Shown: piece by piece, positions 1 to 7,996 of the stretch
Position numbering within the stretch: the stretch's first letter is position 1
How the letters are laid out: each line of letters begins with the position of its first letter
Origin: Actinomadura opuntiae
GTDB lineage: Bacteria; Actinomycetota; Actinomycetes; Streptosporangiales; Streptosporangiaceae
Reading direction: 5' to 3'
DNA length: 64,000 nucleotides
Assembly: GCF_030283205.1 (NCBI RefSeq)
Contig: NZ_JASNWF010000012.1
Location: 124,001 to 188,000, forward strand
Made by a program: the position numbers and the translations under genes
The notes under the pieces: generated by a model
The model's input: only the letters and a program-made list of their open reading frames with translations
Told to the model about the DNA's origin: nothing
The model's database searches: none

Positions 1-225
1 CCTCCCTGACCGGGCTTGTGCGAGCGCGACCTCGCTTCGCGAGCTTCCCGGTGGGACTCGCCTCCGGCGTCGCCCCACCGGTCAGACGACGCGCTCGCGC
101 GGTGGCCGGGGAAGCGGGGCGAGAATGCGGGCGGACGATGTTAAGGCCGGGTTCATCCCGGCTGGGGATACGCTGGGGGGACCGGTCCGCGCAGGGCCGG
201 TCCCCGGCGGCTTGTGGAGGACGGG
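1..225. other. Intergenic DNA upstream of tatB
   Basis: I see no convincing gene in this stretch. A perfect 9-bp inverted repeat, GGGGACCGG (177-185) and CCGGTCCCC (197-205), could terminate a gene lying upstream of the window. It sits just before the tatB ribosome-binding site GGAGG (216-220). Confidence 0.5.
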
Positions 226-579
226 TTGTTCGACGTCGGACTCGGTGAGATGGCGGTGCTGGTCGTCCTCGCCCTGGTCATCTTCGGTGACAAGCTCCCC
301 CAGGTGGCCGGGCAGGCCGGCCGGATGCTGCGGCAGTTCCGCCAGATGGCCAACTCGGCCAAGGCCGACCTGCAGGCCGGGCTCGGCCCGGAGTTCAAGG
401 ACTTCGACATCGCCGACCTGCACCCGAAGACGTTCGTCCGCAAGCACCTGTTCGAGGACGACGACTCGTTCCTGAACGGCAAGCTCTTCGACGACGACGC
501 ACCGTCCTACACGGCCCCGGCCACCACCCCGGCCCTCGACTACGACGAACGCCCCCCGTACGACAACGAGGCTACTTAG
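226..579 (+). CDS. tatB: Sec-independent protein translocase subunit TatB
   Basis: TatB works with TatA and TatC at the cytoplasmic membrane to export folded twin-arginine proteins. The protein opens MFDVGLGEMAVL, has one N-terminal membrane helix (about residues 4-20), the family hinge FGDKLPQ and an amphipathic helix, then an acidic variable tail; about 117 residues fits the family. I chose the TTG at 226 because GGAGG (216-220) lies 5 bases upstream and the family starts MFD; an in-frame GTG at 214 would add four residues but overlaps the RBS. It converges on mrp, with palindromes between them. Having tatB near mrp and an MgtE-like gene recalls the M. tuberculosis Rv1224-Rv1232c neighbourhood (from memory). 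Confidence 0.93.
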   Translation: MFDVGLGEMAVLVVLALVIFGDKLPQVAGQAGRMLRQFRQMANSAKADLQAGLGPEFKDFDIADLHPKTFVRKHLFEDDDSFLNGKLFDDDAPSYTAPATTPALDYDERPPYDNEAT

Positions 580-611
580 CCCAGGGGGGCGACCCCCTGG
601 AACCCCCGTTG

Positions 612-719
612 CGGTTGTGAGGCTGTTTCCCCGCTCCGCTGGCGCTCCGCGGGGAAACAGCCTCACAACCGTCGGGCGGGCCCGCTCCGCTCGCTGCGCT
701 CGCTCCGCGTGCCCGCCCG
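612..719. repeat. Two consecutive large palindromes between tatB and mrp
   Basis: The first palindrome has 22-bp perfect arms (612-633 and 650-671) around a 16-base spacer. The second has arms CGGGCGGGC (673-681) and GCCCGCCCG (711-719) flanking runs of CTCCGCTCG-like repeats. They follow the tatB stop at once, so they could act as terminators or as REP-like extragenic palindromes. Confidence 0.7.
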
Positions 720-756
720 TGATGCGGGCTCGGCTTCGACGTTCGCGGGTGGTACG

Positions 757-787
757 CGAAAGGCCCCGCCGGAGGCGGGGCCTTTCG
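757..787. terminator. Bidirectional terminator between tatB and mrp
   Basis: A 14-bp perfect stem (757-770 with 774-787) has a GGA loop and is flanked by A-rich and T-rich ends (GAAAGG ... CCTTTC). It lies between convergent tatB and mrp, 12 bases from the mrp stop. Confidence 0.8.
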
Positions 788-798
788 CTGTTCTGGTC

Positions 799-1938
799 CT
801 AACGGCCCTTCGGGGAGATGCCGAGGGACATGCCGGCTAGGCCGCGGCTGCGGCCGGCGAGCTTGTCGGCTATGGTGCGCAGCTCCTTGGCGGCGCCCGC
901 GTCGGGGTCGCCGAGCACCAGCGGGACGCCGTTGTCGCCGCCCTCGCGCAGCCGCGGGTCGATCTCGACCTGGCCGAGCAGCGGGACCTTGGTGCCGAGG
1001 GTGCGGGCCAGGGCGTCGGCGACGGTCTGGCCGCCGCCCTCGCCGAAGATGTACTGCCGCTCGCCGCAGTGCGCGCAGCTGAGGTACGACATGTTCTCGA
1101 TCACGCCGACGACCTGCTGGTGGGTCTGCGCGGCGATCGCGCCGGCCCGCTCGGCGACCTCGGCGGCGGCCTGCTGCGGGGTGGTGACCACCAGGATCTC
1201 CGCGGACGGCAGCAGCTGCGCGACGGAGATCGCGATGTCGCCGGTGCCGGGCGGCAGGTCCATCAGCAGGACGTCCAGGTCGCCCCAGTAGACGTCGGCG
1301 AGGAACTGCTGCAGGGCCCGGTGCAGCATCGGACCGCGCCACACCACCGGCTGGTTCCCGGCGGTGAACATGCCGACGGAGATGACCTTCACGTCGTGCG
1401 CCGACGGCGGCATGATCATGTCGGCGACCTTGGTGGGGGAGTCGGTGACGCCCAGCATCCGCGGCACCGAGTGCCCGTAGATGTCGGCGTCGACGACGCC
1501 GACCTTGCGGCCCTGCGCGGCGAGGGCCGCGGCCAGGTTGACGGTCACCGACGACTTGCCGACGCCGCCCTTGCCGCTGGCCACCGCGTAGACCTTGGTC
1601 AGCGAGTTCGGCTTGGCGAACGGGATCTCCTTGGCGGGCTCGCCGCCGCGCAGCTTGGTCTGCAGATCCTTGCGCTGCTCCTCGCTCATCACGTCCAGGT
1701 CGACCTGGACGGAGGTGACCCCGTCGAGCTTGGAGACGGCCTCCGTGACGTTCTTGGTGATGGTGTCCCGCATGGGGCATCCGGCAACGGTCAGGTACAC
1801 GCCGACGCGGACGGTGCCGTCCGCCGCGATGTCGACGCCCTTGACCATGTCGAGCTCGGTGATGGGCTTGCGGATCTCAGGATCGTTCACCGTGGCGAGC
1901 GCCGCGGTCACCTGCTCGGTCGTCAACTGGTGGGCCAT
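799..1938 (-). CDS. mrp: Mrp/ApbC family iron-sulfur cluster carrier ATPase
   Basis: This is a P-loop ATPase of the Mrp/Nbp35 family, which carries and delivers [4Fe-4S] clusters in the cytoplasm. An N-terminal MIP18/DUF59 domain (about residues 1-85) holds the GCPMRDT motif. The deviant Walker A motif GKGGVGKSS is near residue 125, DADIYGHS follows, and DLPPGTGD is the Walker B/switch region. The paired cysteines in SCAHCGE (about residue 290) are the usual cluster ligands. Length (379 aa) fits actinobacterial Mrp. It is convergent with tatB and transcribed alone; the ATG is supported by the canonical MAHQLTTEQV opening. Confidence 0.95.
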   Translation of the reverse strand: MAHQLTTEQVTAALATVNDPEIRKPITELDMVKGVDIAADGTVRVGVYLTVAGCPMRDTITKNVTEAVSKLDGVTSVQVDLDVMSEEQRKDLQTKLRGGEPAKEIPFAKPNSLTKVYAVASGKGGVGKSSVTVNLAAALAAQGRKVGVVDADIYGHSVPRMLGVTDSPTKVADMIMPPSAHDVKVISVGMFTAGNQPVVWRGPMLHRALQQFLADVYWGDLDVLLMDLPPGTGDIAISVAQLLPSAEILVVTTPQQAAAEVAERAGAIAAQTHQQVVGVIENMSYLSCAHCGERQYIFGEGGGQTVADALARTLGTKVPLLGQVEIDPRLREGGDNGVPLVLGDPDAGAAKELRTIADKLAGRSRGLAGMSLGISPKGR

Positions 1939-2056
1939 GCGTCCATGGTATGAACCCGGCGGCGGTATCGGCCAATCGGGTGCCGGACCTCACACGGGCG
2001 CGCGACACCCGCCCGGGCCCCTTCGCCCGCGGCCCGCGGCACCGTACGATCGGGGC

Positions 2057-2512
2057 GTGACACCGCAGTCCAGCACCATGTCGGCCGCCGAGCTGGCGGT
2101 GTGGCGCAGCATGCTGCGCGCCCAGGTGCAGATCTCCCGCCGGCTCCAGGCCGACCTGCTCGCCGACCATGATCTCGCGCTGGCCTCCTACGACGTGCTG
2201 ATGCACCTCGGCGAGGCCCCGGGCGGCCGGCTGCGGATGAACGATCTCGCCGACCGGGTGCTGCTGTCGCGCAGCGGGCTGACCCGGCTGATCGACCGGC
2301 TGCAGCGCGACGGCCTGGTCGTCCGGCAGTCCTGCACGAGCGACGCGCGCGGCCTGTACGCGGCGCTGACCCCGGCGGGGCGGGCCCGGCTGGCCGACGC
2401 GACCCCCACCTACCGCGAGGGCGTCCGCGAGTACGTGCTGAGCAGGCTGGACGAGCCCGACCTGAGCACCTTCGGCCACATCCTCGACAAACTCGCCGAC
2501 GAACCGTCGTAG
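2057..2512 (+). CDS. MarR family winged-helix transcriptional regulator
   Basis: This is a 151-residue dimeric DNA-binding protein. An N-terminal helix is followed by a winged helix-turn-helix (about residues 50-110) with the family signatures LADRVLLSRSGLTRLIDRL and DARGLYAALT, then C-terminal dimerisation helices. The GTG at 2057 gives the family length; an in-frame ATG at 2078 (MSAAEL) is the alternative. It is divergent from mrp with a gap of about 118 bp, so it may control mrp or itself. The ligand cannot be read from the sequence. Confidence 0.88.
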   Translation: MTPQSSTMSAAELAVWRSMLRAQVQISRRLQADLLADHDLALASYDVLMHLGEAPGGRLRMNDLADRVLLSRSGLTRLIDRLQRDGLVVRQSCTSDARGLYAALTPAGRARLADATPTYREGVREYVLSRLDEPDLSTFGHILDKLADEPS

Positions 2513-2537
2513 AGAGCCGCGCTCGCCCGGTCGCGGT

Positions 2538-2567
2538 CAGGGGCCGAGCCGCCAGGCGAGGCCCCTG
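2538..2567. terminator. Convergent terminator after the MarR gene
   Basis: An 8-bp perfect stem, CAGGGGCC (2538-2545) with GGCCCCTG (2560-2567), lies between the MarR gene and the DUF1003 gene, which converge here. Confidence 0.6.
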
Positions 2568-2581
2568 GGCCGGGGTCGAAA

Positions 2582-3085
2582 TCAGGAAGGCCGGGACTGC
2601 GGGAATGCGGGGTGCTGGTCCTTGGCGTCCAGTTCCCGCAGCATCTGCTGGAGCTCCGAGCGCAGGAAGTCGCGGGTGGCGACCTCGCTCAGCGCGACCC
2701 GCAGCCCGGCGATCTCCCGGGTGATGTACTCGGTGTCGGCGATGGTCCGCTCGTTGCGGGCGCGGTCCTGCTCGTACTGGACGCGGTCGCGGTCGTCCTG
2801 CCGGTTCTGCGCGAGCAGGATCAGCGGCGCCGCGTAGGACGCCTGCAGCGAAAGGATCAGCGTCAGGAAGATGAACGGGTAGGGGTCCCAGCGCAGGACG
2901 TGCGGGGCGAGGAAGTTCCAGCCGATCCAGATGACGATGAACCCCGTCATGTAGACCAGGAACCGGGCGGTCCCGAGGAACCGGGCGATCCGCTCCGACA
3001 GCCGGCCGAACGACTCGGGGTCGTAGTGGGGCCGCGGCACGATCGTGCGGCGGATCTCGCGCGGCTGGTCCAGACGTGTGGTCAT
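2582..3085 (-). CDS. DUF1003 family membrane protein
   Basis: This 167-residue protein has the DUF1003 pattern: a soluble N-terminus, two closely spaced membrane helices (about residues 40-60 and 70-95, with IVIWIGWNFLAP and PYPFIFLTLILSLQASYAAP), an AQNRQDDRDR stretch and a long C-terminal coiled coil. The molecular role of the family is unknown. Its ATG overlaps the stop of the upstream MgtE-N/CBS gene (ATGA), so the two are translationally coupled and probably work together. Confidence 0.88.
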   Translation of the reverse strand: MTTRLDQPREIRRTIVPRPHYDPESFGRLSERIARFLGTARFLVYMTGFIVIWIGWNFLAPHVLRWDPYPFIFLTLILSLQASYAAPLILLAQNRQDDRDRVQYEQDRARNERTIADTEYITREIAGLRVALSEVATRDFLRSELQQMLRELDAKDQHPAFPQSRPS

Positions 3086-4404
3086 CTCGCCCCCTCTGCG
3101 CCCCTCAGCGCCTCTTCCTCCGGATCCGCGGCCGCCTCGGCGGCGGCGTCCATGGCGGCCTCCCGCCAGTCCTCGGGCAGCAGGTGGTCCAGGACGTCGT
3201 CGATGGTCACCGCGCCGAGCAGGTGCCCGTTCTCGTCCACCACGGGCGCGGCGACCAGGTTGTAGGTGGCCAGGATCATCGCGACGGCCTCCAGCGTCAT
3301 GGTGGGCCGCAGCGGGTCGAGCTCGGTGTCGACGATCCCGCTGACCAGCGTGGGCGGCGGTTCGCGCAGCAGCTTCTGGAAGTGCACGGTGCCGAGGTAG
3401 CGGCCGGTGGGCGTCGCGGTCGGCGGCCGGCACACGTACACCTGCGCGGCCAGCGCCGGGTTCAGGTCGGGCTGGCGGATCTGCGCGAGCGCCTCGGCGA
3501 CGGTCGCGTCCGGCGGGACGATCACCGGTTCGGTGGTCATCAGCCCGCCCGCGGAGTGGTCCTCGTAGGTCAGCAGCCGCCGGACGGGCGCGGCCTCCTG
3601 CGGCTCCATCAGCGTCAGCAGCTGCTCGCGCTGCTCGGTGGGCAGCTCGCCGAGCAGGTCGGCGGCGTCGTCGGGGCCCATCGCCTCCAGCACGTCGGCG
3701 GCGCGGTCGGCCTCCAGCTTGCCGAGGATCTCGATCTGGTCGTCCTCGGGCAGCTCCTCCAGGACGTCGGCGAGCCGCTCGTCGTCGAGGGCCGCCGCGA
3801 CCTCGGTGCGCCGCTTGGCGGGCAGCTCGTGCACGATGTTGGCCAGGTCGGCGGCCTTCATCTGGCCGAACGCGGCGATCAGCCCGGCGGCGCCCTGGCC
3901 GTGCTCGACGGCGGAGAAGCCCTCGACGTGGTCCCAGTCGACGACGAGGCTCTCGCCCCGGCGGCGCAGCCCGCCGCCGCGGCGCAGCCCGCGCCCGCCG
4001 CGGCGGACGGCGACCTTGCTGACCAGCCAGTCGCGGGTGCGGGTCGGCTCCATCGCCACGTCCACCACCGAGACCGGTTCGCCGGACTCGCGGAACCGGA
4101 TGGTGCGGTCGAGCATCTCGGCGATGACGAGGGTCTCGGACTCGCGCTTGCTGAACCGCCGCATGTTCAGCCGGCCGTCGAAGATGACCGCGTCCGCCTC
4201 GATCACCTGCACCCGGGTGATCGGCAGGAACACCGGGCGGCGCGGGCCGACCTCGACCACCAGGCCGAGCACCCGCGGCGGCCGGGGGGCCAGGCGCAGC
4301 GCCACCACCACGTCGCGGACCCGGCCGACCTGGTCGCCGGCCGGGTCGAACACCGCGATCCCGGCGAGCCGCGCGATGAACACGCGCGTCGGAGCTCCGC
4401 TCAT
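3082..4404 (-). CDS. PRC-barrel/MgtE-N/CBS-domain protein without a transport domain
   Basis: The N-terminus looks like a PRC-barrel-type domain (LAGIAVFDPAGDQVGRVRDV). It is followed by an MgtE N-terminal superhelical domain of repeated LADVLEELPEDDQIEIL-type helices (about residues 185-300), then two CBS domains (MTTEPVIVPPDATVAEAL and VSGIVDTELDPLRP regions). In MgtE magnesium channels these parts sense Mg2+, but the C-terminal membrane domain is absent, so this is a cytosolic relative and probably regulatory. I chose MSGAPTRVF (4404) over an ATG six codons upstream because it matches the family start. It is operonic with the DUF1003 gene. Confidence 0.85.
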   Translation of the reverse strand: MSGAPTRVFIARLAGIAVFDPAGDQVGRVRDVVVALRLAPRPPRVLGLVVEVGPRRPVFLPITRVQVIEADAVIFDGRLNMRRFSKRESETLVIAEMLDRTIRFRESGEPVSVVDVAMEPTRTRDWLVSKVAVRRGGRGLRRGGGLRRRGESLVVDWDHVEGFSAVEHGQGAAGLIAAFGQMKAADLANIVHELPAKRRTEVAAALDDERLADVLEELPEDDQIEILGKLEADRAADVLEAMGPDDAADLLGELPTEQREQLLTLMEPQEAAPVRRLLTYEDHSAGGLMTTEPVIVPPDATVAEALAQIRQPDLNPALAAQVYVCRPPTATPTGRYLGTVHFQKLLREPPPTLVSGIVDTELDPLRPTMTLEAVAMILATYNLVAAPVVDENGHLLGAVTIDDVLDHLLPEDWREAAMDAAAEAAADPEEEALRGAEGAR

Positions 4405-4521
4405 GGGCCTGACACTACCCATGATCTACCAGCCGATTCGGCGCGGGAGCCGCGTCGCGCGGGTGACGGCCGGGTGAACGCGCGGGTCAGCGCGCCGCGG
4501 CGGCGCGGCGCCCGCGCGCGA

Positions 4522-4938
4522 TCACGCCTCGACCCAGCCGTGCTTCTTGGCGAAGCCGAGGAAGCCCTCGCGGATGCTGACGATCTGCCGGCCGGTCAGG
4601 TCGGGCGTGCTCGACAGCAGCAGCTCGGTGATGTCCTCGCGCAGCTCGGCCGGCTCGAGGACGTCGCACAGCCCCTCGTCCAGCAGCTGCGAGGACGACG
4701 ACGACTGCCGCGGCGGCGCCGAGGAGGAGGACGCCCGCGACAGGATGCGGACGCCGAACGCCTTCGGGCCCCGCTCGCTGTCGACCGTCTCGAACTCGAC
4801 CGTCGCGCCGGGCGTCAGGCCCGACTTGTCGTCCAGCACCTCGTTGGCGTGGACGAACACGTCGTCGCCGCCGCCGTCGGGGACGATGAACCCGTAGCCC
4901 CGCACCCCGTCGAACCGCAGAACTCGTCCGGTACGCAC
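4522..4938 (-). CDS. Cold-shock-domain protein with actinobacterial C-terminal extension
   Basis: Residues 1-68 form a cold-shock OB-fold with the RNP1-like YGFIVPDGG and RNP2-like DVFVHANE motifs, so the protein should bind single-stranded nucleic acid. A Ser-rich linker follows, then a conserved C-terminal helical region ending GFAKKHGWVEA, typical of the longer actinobacterial form (about 138 aa). The GTG at 4938 gives a start directly before TGRVLRF, the normal first strand. Longer in-frame extensions would add residues that look non-coding. Confidence 0.85.
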   Translation of the reverse strand: MRTGRVLRFDGVRGYGFIVPDGGGDDVFVHANEVLDDKSGLTPGATVEFETVDSERGPKAFGVRILSRASSSSAPPRQSSSSSQLLDEGLCDVLEPAELREDITELLLSSTPDLTGRQIVSIREGFLGFAKKHGWVEA

Positions 4939-5062
4939 CAGAACCGACCAACTCTCCACACCGCGAAACGCGAACCAGGAATACCTGTCCCCAAAATAGC
5001 GCGCCGACCCGTCCGAGCACGGGAAGCGCCGCGTTCCCGCACGGCTGCTGCATAATGCGCCT

Positions 5063-6301
5063 GTGAACCGAGTGGCCCCCCGGCTCGGGGGACGGGTACC
5101 GCGGATCGCCGGGTGCCCGTTGTCGGCGGCGGCCTGCCTCGGCGTCGCGGCGCTCGCCGAAGCGGCCGCGGGCCTGGTGCGCGAGCGGGGGCCCGTCGTG
5201 CGGCTGGCGGTCGACATGTCCGGTGCGCGGGACGGCCATGGCGGCGTGCGGGTCCATTTCGTTGCGCTGGTTGTGCTGCTGTGCTTGTGCGCGACGCTGC
5301 CGGTCGCGTTGCCGCGCCCGGCGATGGCGGTGCTCGCCGTGACGGCCGCCGACGTGGTCCTGCTCGGCTTCCTGCACAGCGCGACCGTCGCGGGCCTGAT
5401 CGCGCAACTGGCCGCCGCCTACCGCGCCGGGCGGCACGGCGCGCACCTCGCCGCGCTGGCCGCCTGCCCGCCGTTCGCGGTGCTGGCGCTCGCGGGGCCC
5501 GAGGCGGCGCCGTTCCAGGTCCGGGCCGTGCTGCTCGCCTCGCTGGTGCCCGCCGCGGCGTTGGCCGGGGCGGCCCTGCGGGCGCGCGCCGAGGCGCGGG
5601 AGAGCACCGCCGCCCGGCGGGTGATGGCCGGGACGCTGCTGGAGAACTCCGCGCGCGGCGAGCGCGCCCGCATCGCCCGCGAGCTGCACGACGTCGTCGC
5701 GCACCACATCTCCATGATCGCCGTGCAGGCCGAGACGGCGCGGCTCGCCACCCCCGGCATGCCGGACGCGGGGGCGAAGCGGCTGCTGGACATCGGCGAC
5801 ACGGCGCGGGCCGCGCTGACCGAGATGCGGCGGCTGCTCGGCGTGCTGCGCGAGGACACCCGGCGCCCGGAGGCGCGGGCGCCGCAGCCGGGGCTCGTGG
5901 AGGTCCTCGACCTGCTCGACGAGGCCCGGGACGTCTCCGGCACGGCGGCCCGGCTGATCGTGAGCGGGCCGCCGGACCCGCTCGACCCCGGCGTCGAGCT
6001 GGCCGCGTACCGGATCGTCCAGGAGTCGCTGACCAACGCCCGCCGGCACGCGCCCGGCGCCGCCGTCGACGTCGAGCTGCACTACACCGGCGACGCGCTG
6101 CGGGTGCGGGTCCGCGACAACGGGCCCGGCGGCCCCGCCGCGCCCGCGTCCGGCGGGCACGGGCTGCTCGGCATGCGCGAGCGCGCCGCGGCGGTCGGCG
6201 GCGAGGTCCGCGCCGGCCCGGCGGCGGGCGGCGGCTACCTCGTCGAGGCGGACCTGCCGACCCGGGCGGCCCGGCCCGCCGCGTCCGAAGGAGCACGATG
6301 A
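5063..6301 (+). CDS. Two-component sensor histidine kinase, NarL/DesK type
   Basis: The protein is 412 residues long. The first ~180 residues form several hydrophobic membrane segments without a large extracellular loop. They are followed by a HisKA_3 dimerisation domain (ERARIARELHDVVAHH, phospho-acceptor His) and a HATPase_c domain with N-box NARRHAP, DNGPGG and GHGLLGMRER. It should phosphorylate the response regulator encoded immediately downstream, whose ATG overlaps this stop (ATGA). The GTG start lies about 125 bp from the divergent cold-shock gene. Next to the ABC exporter it may sense a membrane stress or an antimicrobial; that is inference. Confidence 0.92.
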   Translation: MNRVAPRLGGRVPRIAGCPLSAAACLGVAALAEAAAGLVRERGPVVRLAVDMSGARDGHGGVRVHFVALVVLLCLCATLPVALPRPAMAVLAVTAADVVLLGFLHSATVAGLIAQLAAAYRAGRHGAHLAALAACPPFAVLALAGPEAAPFQVRAVLLASLVPAAALAGAALRARAEARESTAARRVMAGTLLENSARGERARIARELHDVVAHHISMIAVQAETARLATPGMPDAGAKRLLDIGDTARAALTEMRRLLGVLREDTRRPEARAPQPGLVEVLDLLDEARDVSGTAARLIVSGPPDPLDPGVELAAYRIVQESLTNARRHAPGAAVDVELHYTGDALRVRVRDNGPGGPAAPASGGHGLLGMRERAAAVGGEVRAGPAAGGGYLVEADLPTRAARPAASEGAR

Positions 6302-6972
6302 GCAAGCCGATCAGCATCGTCGTCGCCGACGACCATCCGGTGGTCCGCACCGGCTTCGCGACGCTGCTGGACGCCCAGCCCGGCTTCACCGTCGCCGGGA
6401 CGGCCGAGGACGGCGCCGAGGCGGTGCGGGTCTGCGCCGAGCTGTCCCCGGACGTGGTGCTGATGGACGTCCGGATGCCCGGGGTCGACGGCATCGAGGC
6501 GACCCGGCGGCTCGTCGCGTCCGGCGCGGACCGGCCGCGGGTGCTGATCCTCACCACGTTCGACCTGGACGAGTACGTCTACGACGCGCTGCGCGCCGGG
6601 GCCAGCGGGTTCCTGCTCAAGGACGTCACCGCCGAGCGGCTCTTCGACGCCGTCCGGGTCGTCGCGGACGGGGACGCGCTGCTCGCCCCGGCCGTCACCC
6701 GCCGCCTCATCGACGAGTTCGCGCTGCTCAAGCCCCGCTCGGCGAGCCTGGCCGCGGACAGGCTGGACGTGCTGACCCCGCGCGAGAGGCAGGTGCTGCG
6801 GCTCGTCGCGGACGGCCTGTCCAACGCCGAGGTCGCCGCCCGCCTGGTCGTCACCGAGGAGACGGTGAAGACGCACGTCAGCCGCATCCTCACCAAGCTC
6901 GCGCTGCGCGACCGCACCCAAGCCGTGATCACCGCCTACGAAACCGGCCTCGTCATCCCCGGATCCAAGTAA
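6298..6972 (+). CDS. Two-component response regulator, NarL/LuxR family
   Basis: This 224-residue regulator has a complete receiver domain: acidic pair DD in VVADDHPVVR, phospho-acceptor Asp in LMDVRMPG, the Thr in ILTTFD and the Lys in FLLKDV. A LuxR-type HTH follows (TPRERQVLRLVADGLSNAEV and VTEETVKTHVSRIL). It is co-translated with the kinase (overlapping ATGA). The ABC exporter starts about 100 bp downstream on the same strand and is the obvious candidate target. Confidence 0.95.
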   Translation: MSKPISIVVADDHPVVRTGFATLLDAQPGFTVAGTAEDGAEAVRVCAELSPDVVLMDVRMPGVDGIEATRRLVASGADRPRVLILTTFDLDEYVYDALRAGASGFLLKDVTAERLFDAVRVVADGDALLAPAVTRRLIDEFALLKPRSASLAADRLDVLTPRERQVLRLVADGLSNAEVAARLVVTEETVKTHVSRILTKLALRDRTQAVITAYETGLVIPGSK

Positions 6973-7069
6973 TAGCTCTCAGGGGGGAGGTGGGGGTCGC
7001 TGGTTGGGGGGACGGGGATCGCTCGGTGCCGTGACGACCGGGCGGGCGTCCGCTTTCTACGCTTCGGGC

Positions 7070-7996
7070 ATGGAAGCGACCATCGAAGTCGACGGCCTGC
7101 GCAAGCGCTTCGGCCGCGCCCTCGCGCTGGACGGCATGTCGTTCGCCGTCCGGCCCGGGGAGGTCACCGGGTTCGTCGGGCCGAACGGGGCGGGCAAGTC
7201 CACCACGATGCGGGTGATCCTCGGCCTGGACGCGCCCGACGGGGGCCGCGCGCTGGTCGGCGGGCGGCCGTACCGGAGCCTGCGCGACCCGCTGCGCCAC
7301 CTCGGCGCGCTGCTGGACGCCGCCGCGCTGCAGCCGAGCCGGACCGCCCGCAACCACCTGCTGTGGCTGGCGCACTCGCAGGGCCTCGGCGCCGCCCGCG
7401 TCGACGAGGTGATCGGCCGGGTCGGGCTGGAGGGGGTGGCGCGGCGCAGGGCGGGCGGCTTCTCGCTCGGCATGCGGCAGCGGCTCGGGATCGCGGCGGC
7501 GCTGCTGGCCGACCCGCCGATCCTCATGCTGGACGAGCCGTTCAACGGCCTCGACCCGGACGGGATCCGGTGGATGCGCGGGTTCCTGGTGGCGCTGGCC
7601 GCCGAGGGCCGCGCGATCCTGGTGTCCAGCCACCTGATGAGCGAGTTGCAGGACACCGCGGACCACCTGGTCGTCGCGGGACGCGGCCGGGTCGTCGCGG
7701 ACGCGAGCGTCGCCGACCTGCTGGCGGCGGCGTCGCGCGGCCGGGTCGGGGTCCGCACGTCCGACCGCGCGCGGGCGATGACGGTGCTGGCGAACGCGGG
7801 CGCCACCGTGACGGTCGACGGCGCCGACACCCTCACCGTCTCAGGGCTGCCCGGCGAGAGGATCGTCGCGCTGCTGGGCGGCGCCTCGGTGCCGTTCTCC
7901 GAGGTCGCCGCGCACCGCGCGACGCTCGAAGAGGCGTACATGGAGCTGACCCGCGACGCGGTCGAGTTCGGCACCGCCGCGCAGGCGGCGTCGTGA
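7070..7996 (+). CDS. ABC exporter ATP-binding subunit (ABC-2/DrrA type)
   Basis: This 308-residue ATPase has Walker A GPNGAGKST, signature FSLGMRQRLGIAAAL, Walker B ILMLDEPFNGLDPDG and H-loop ILVSSHLMSE. A C-terminal extension resembles the regulatory tail of DrrA-type drug exporters. The ATG at 7070 matches the usual IEVDGLRKRFG start. It overlaps the following permease (GTGA), so this ATPase and two permeases form one transporter, probably regulated by the upstream two-component pair. Confidence 0.93.
   Translation: MEATIEVDGLRKRFGRALALDGMSFAVRPGEVTGFVGPNGAGKSTTMRVILGLDAPDGGRALVGGRPYRSLRDPLRHLGALLDAAALQPSRTARNHLLWLAHSQGLGAARVDEVIGRVGLEGVARRRAGGFSLGMRQRLGIAAALLADPPILMLDEPFNGLDPDGIRWMRGFLVALAAEGRAILVSSHLMSELQDTADHLVVAGRGRVVADASVADLLAAASRGRVGVRTSDRARAMTVLANAGATVTVDGADTLTVSGLPGERIVALLGGASVPFSEVAAHRATLEEAYMELTRDAVEFGTAAQAAS

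Noticed and set aside
3076..5055. 659-codon plus-strand open frame
   Set aside because: It runs antisense to the MgtE-N/CBS and cold-shock genes. Its product is low-complexity and it is open only because the GC-rich third positions avoid stops.
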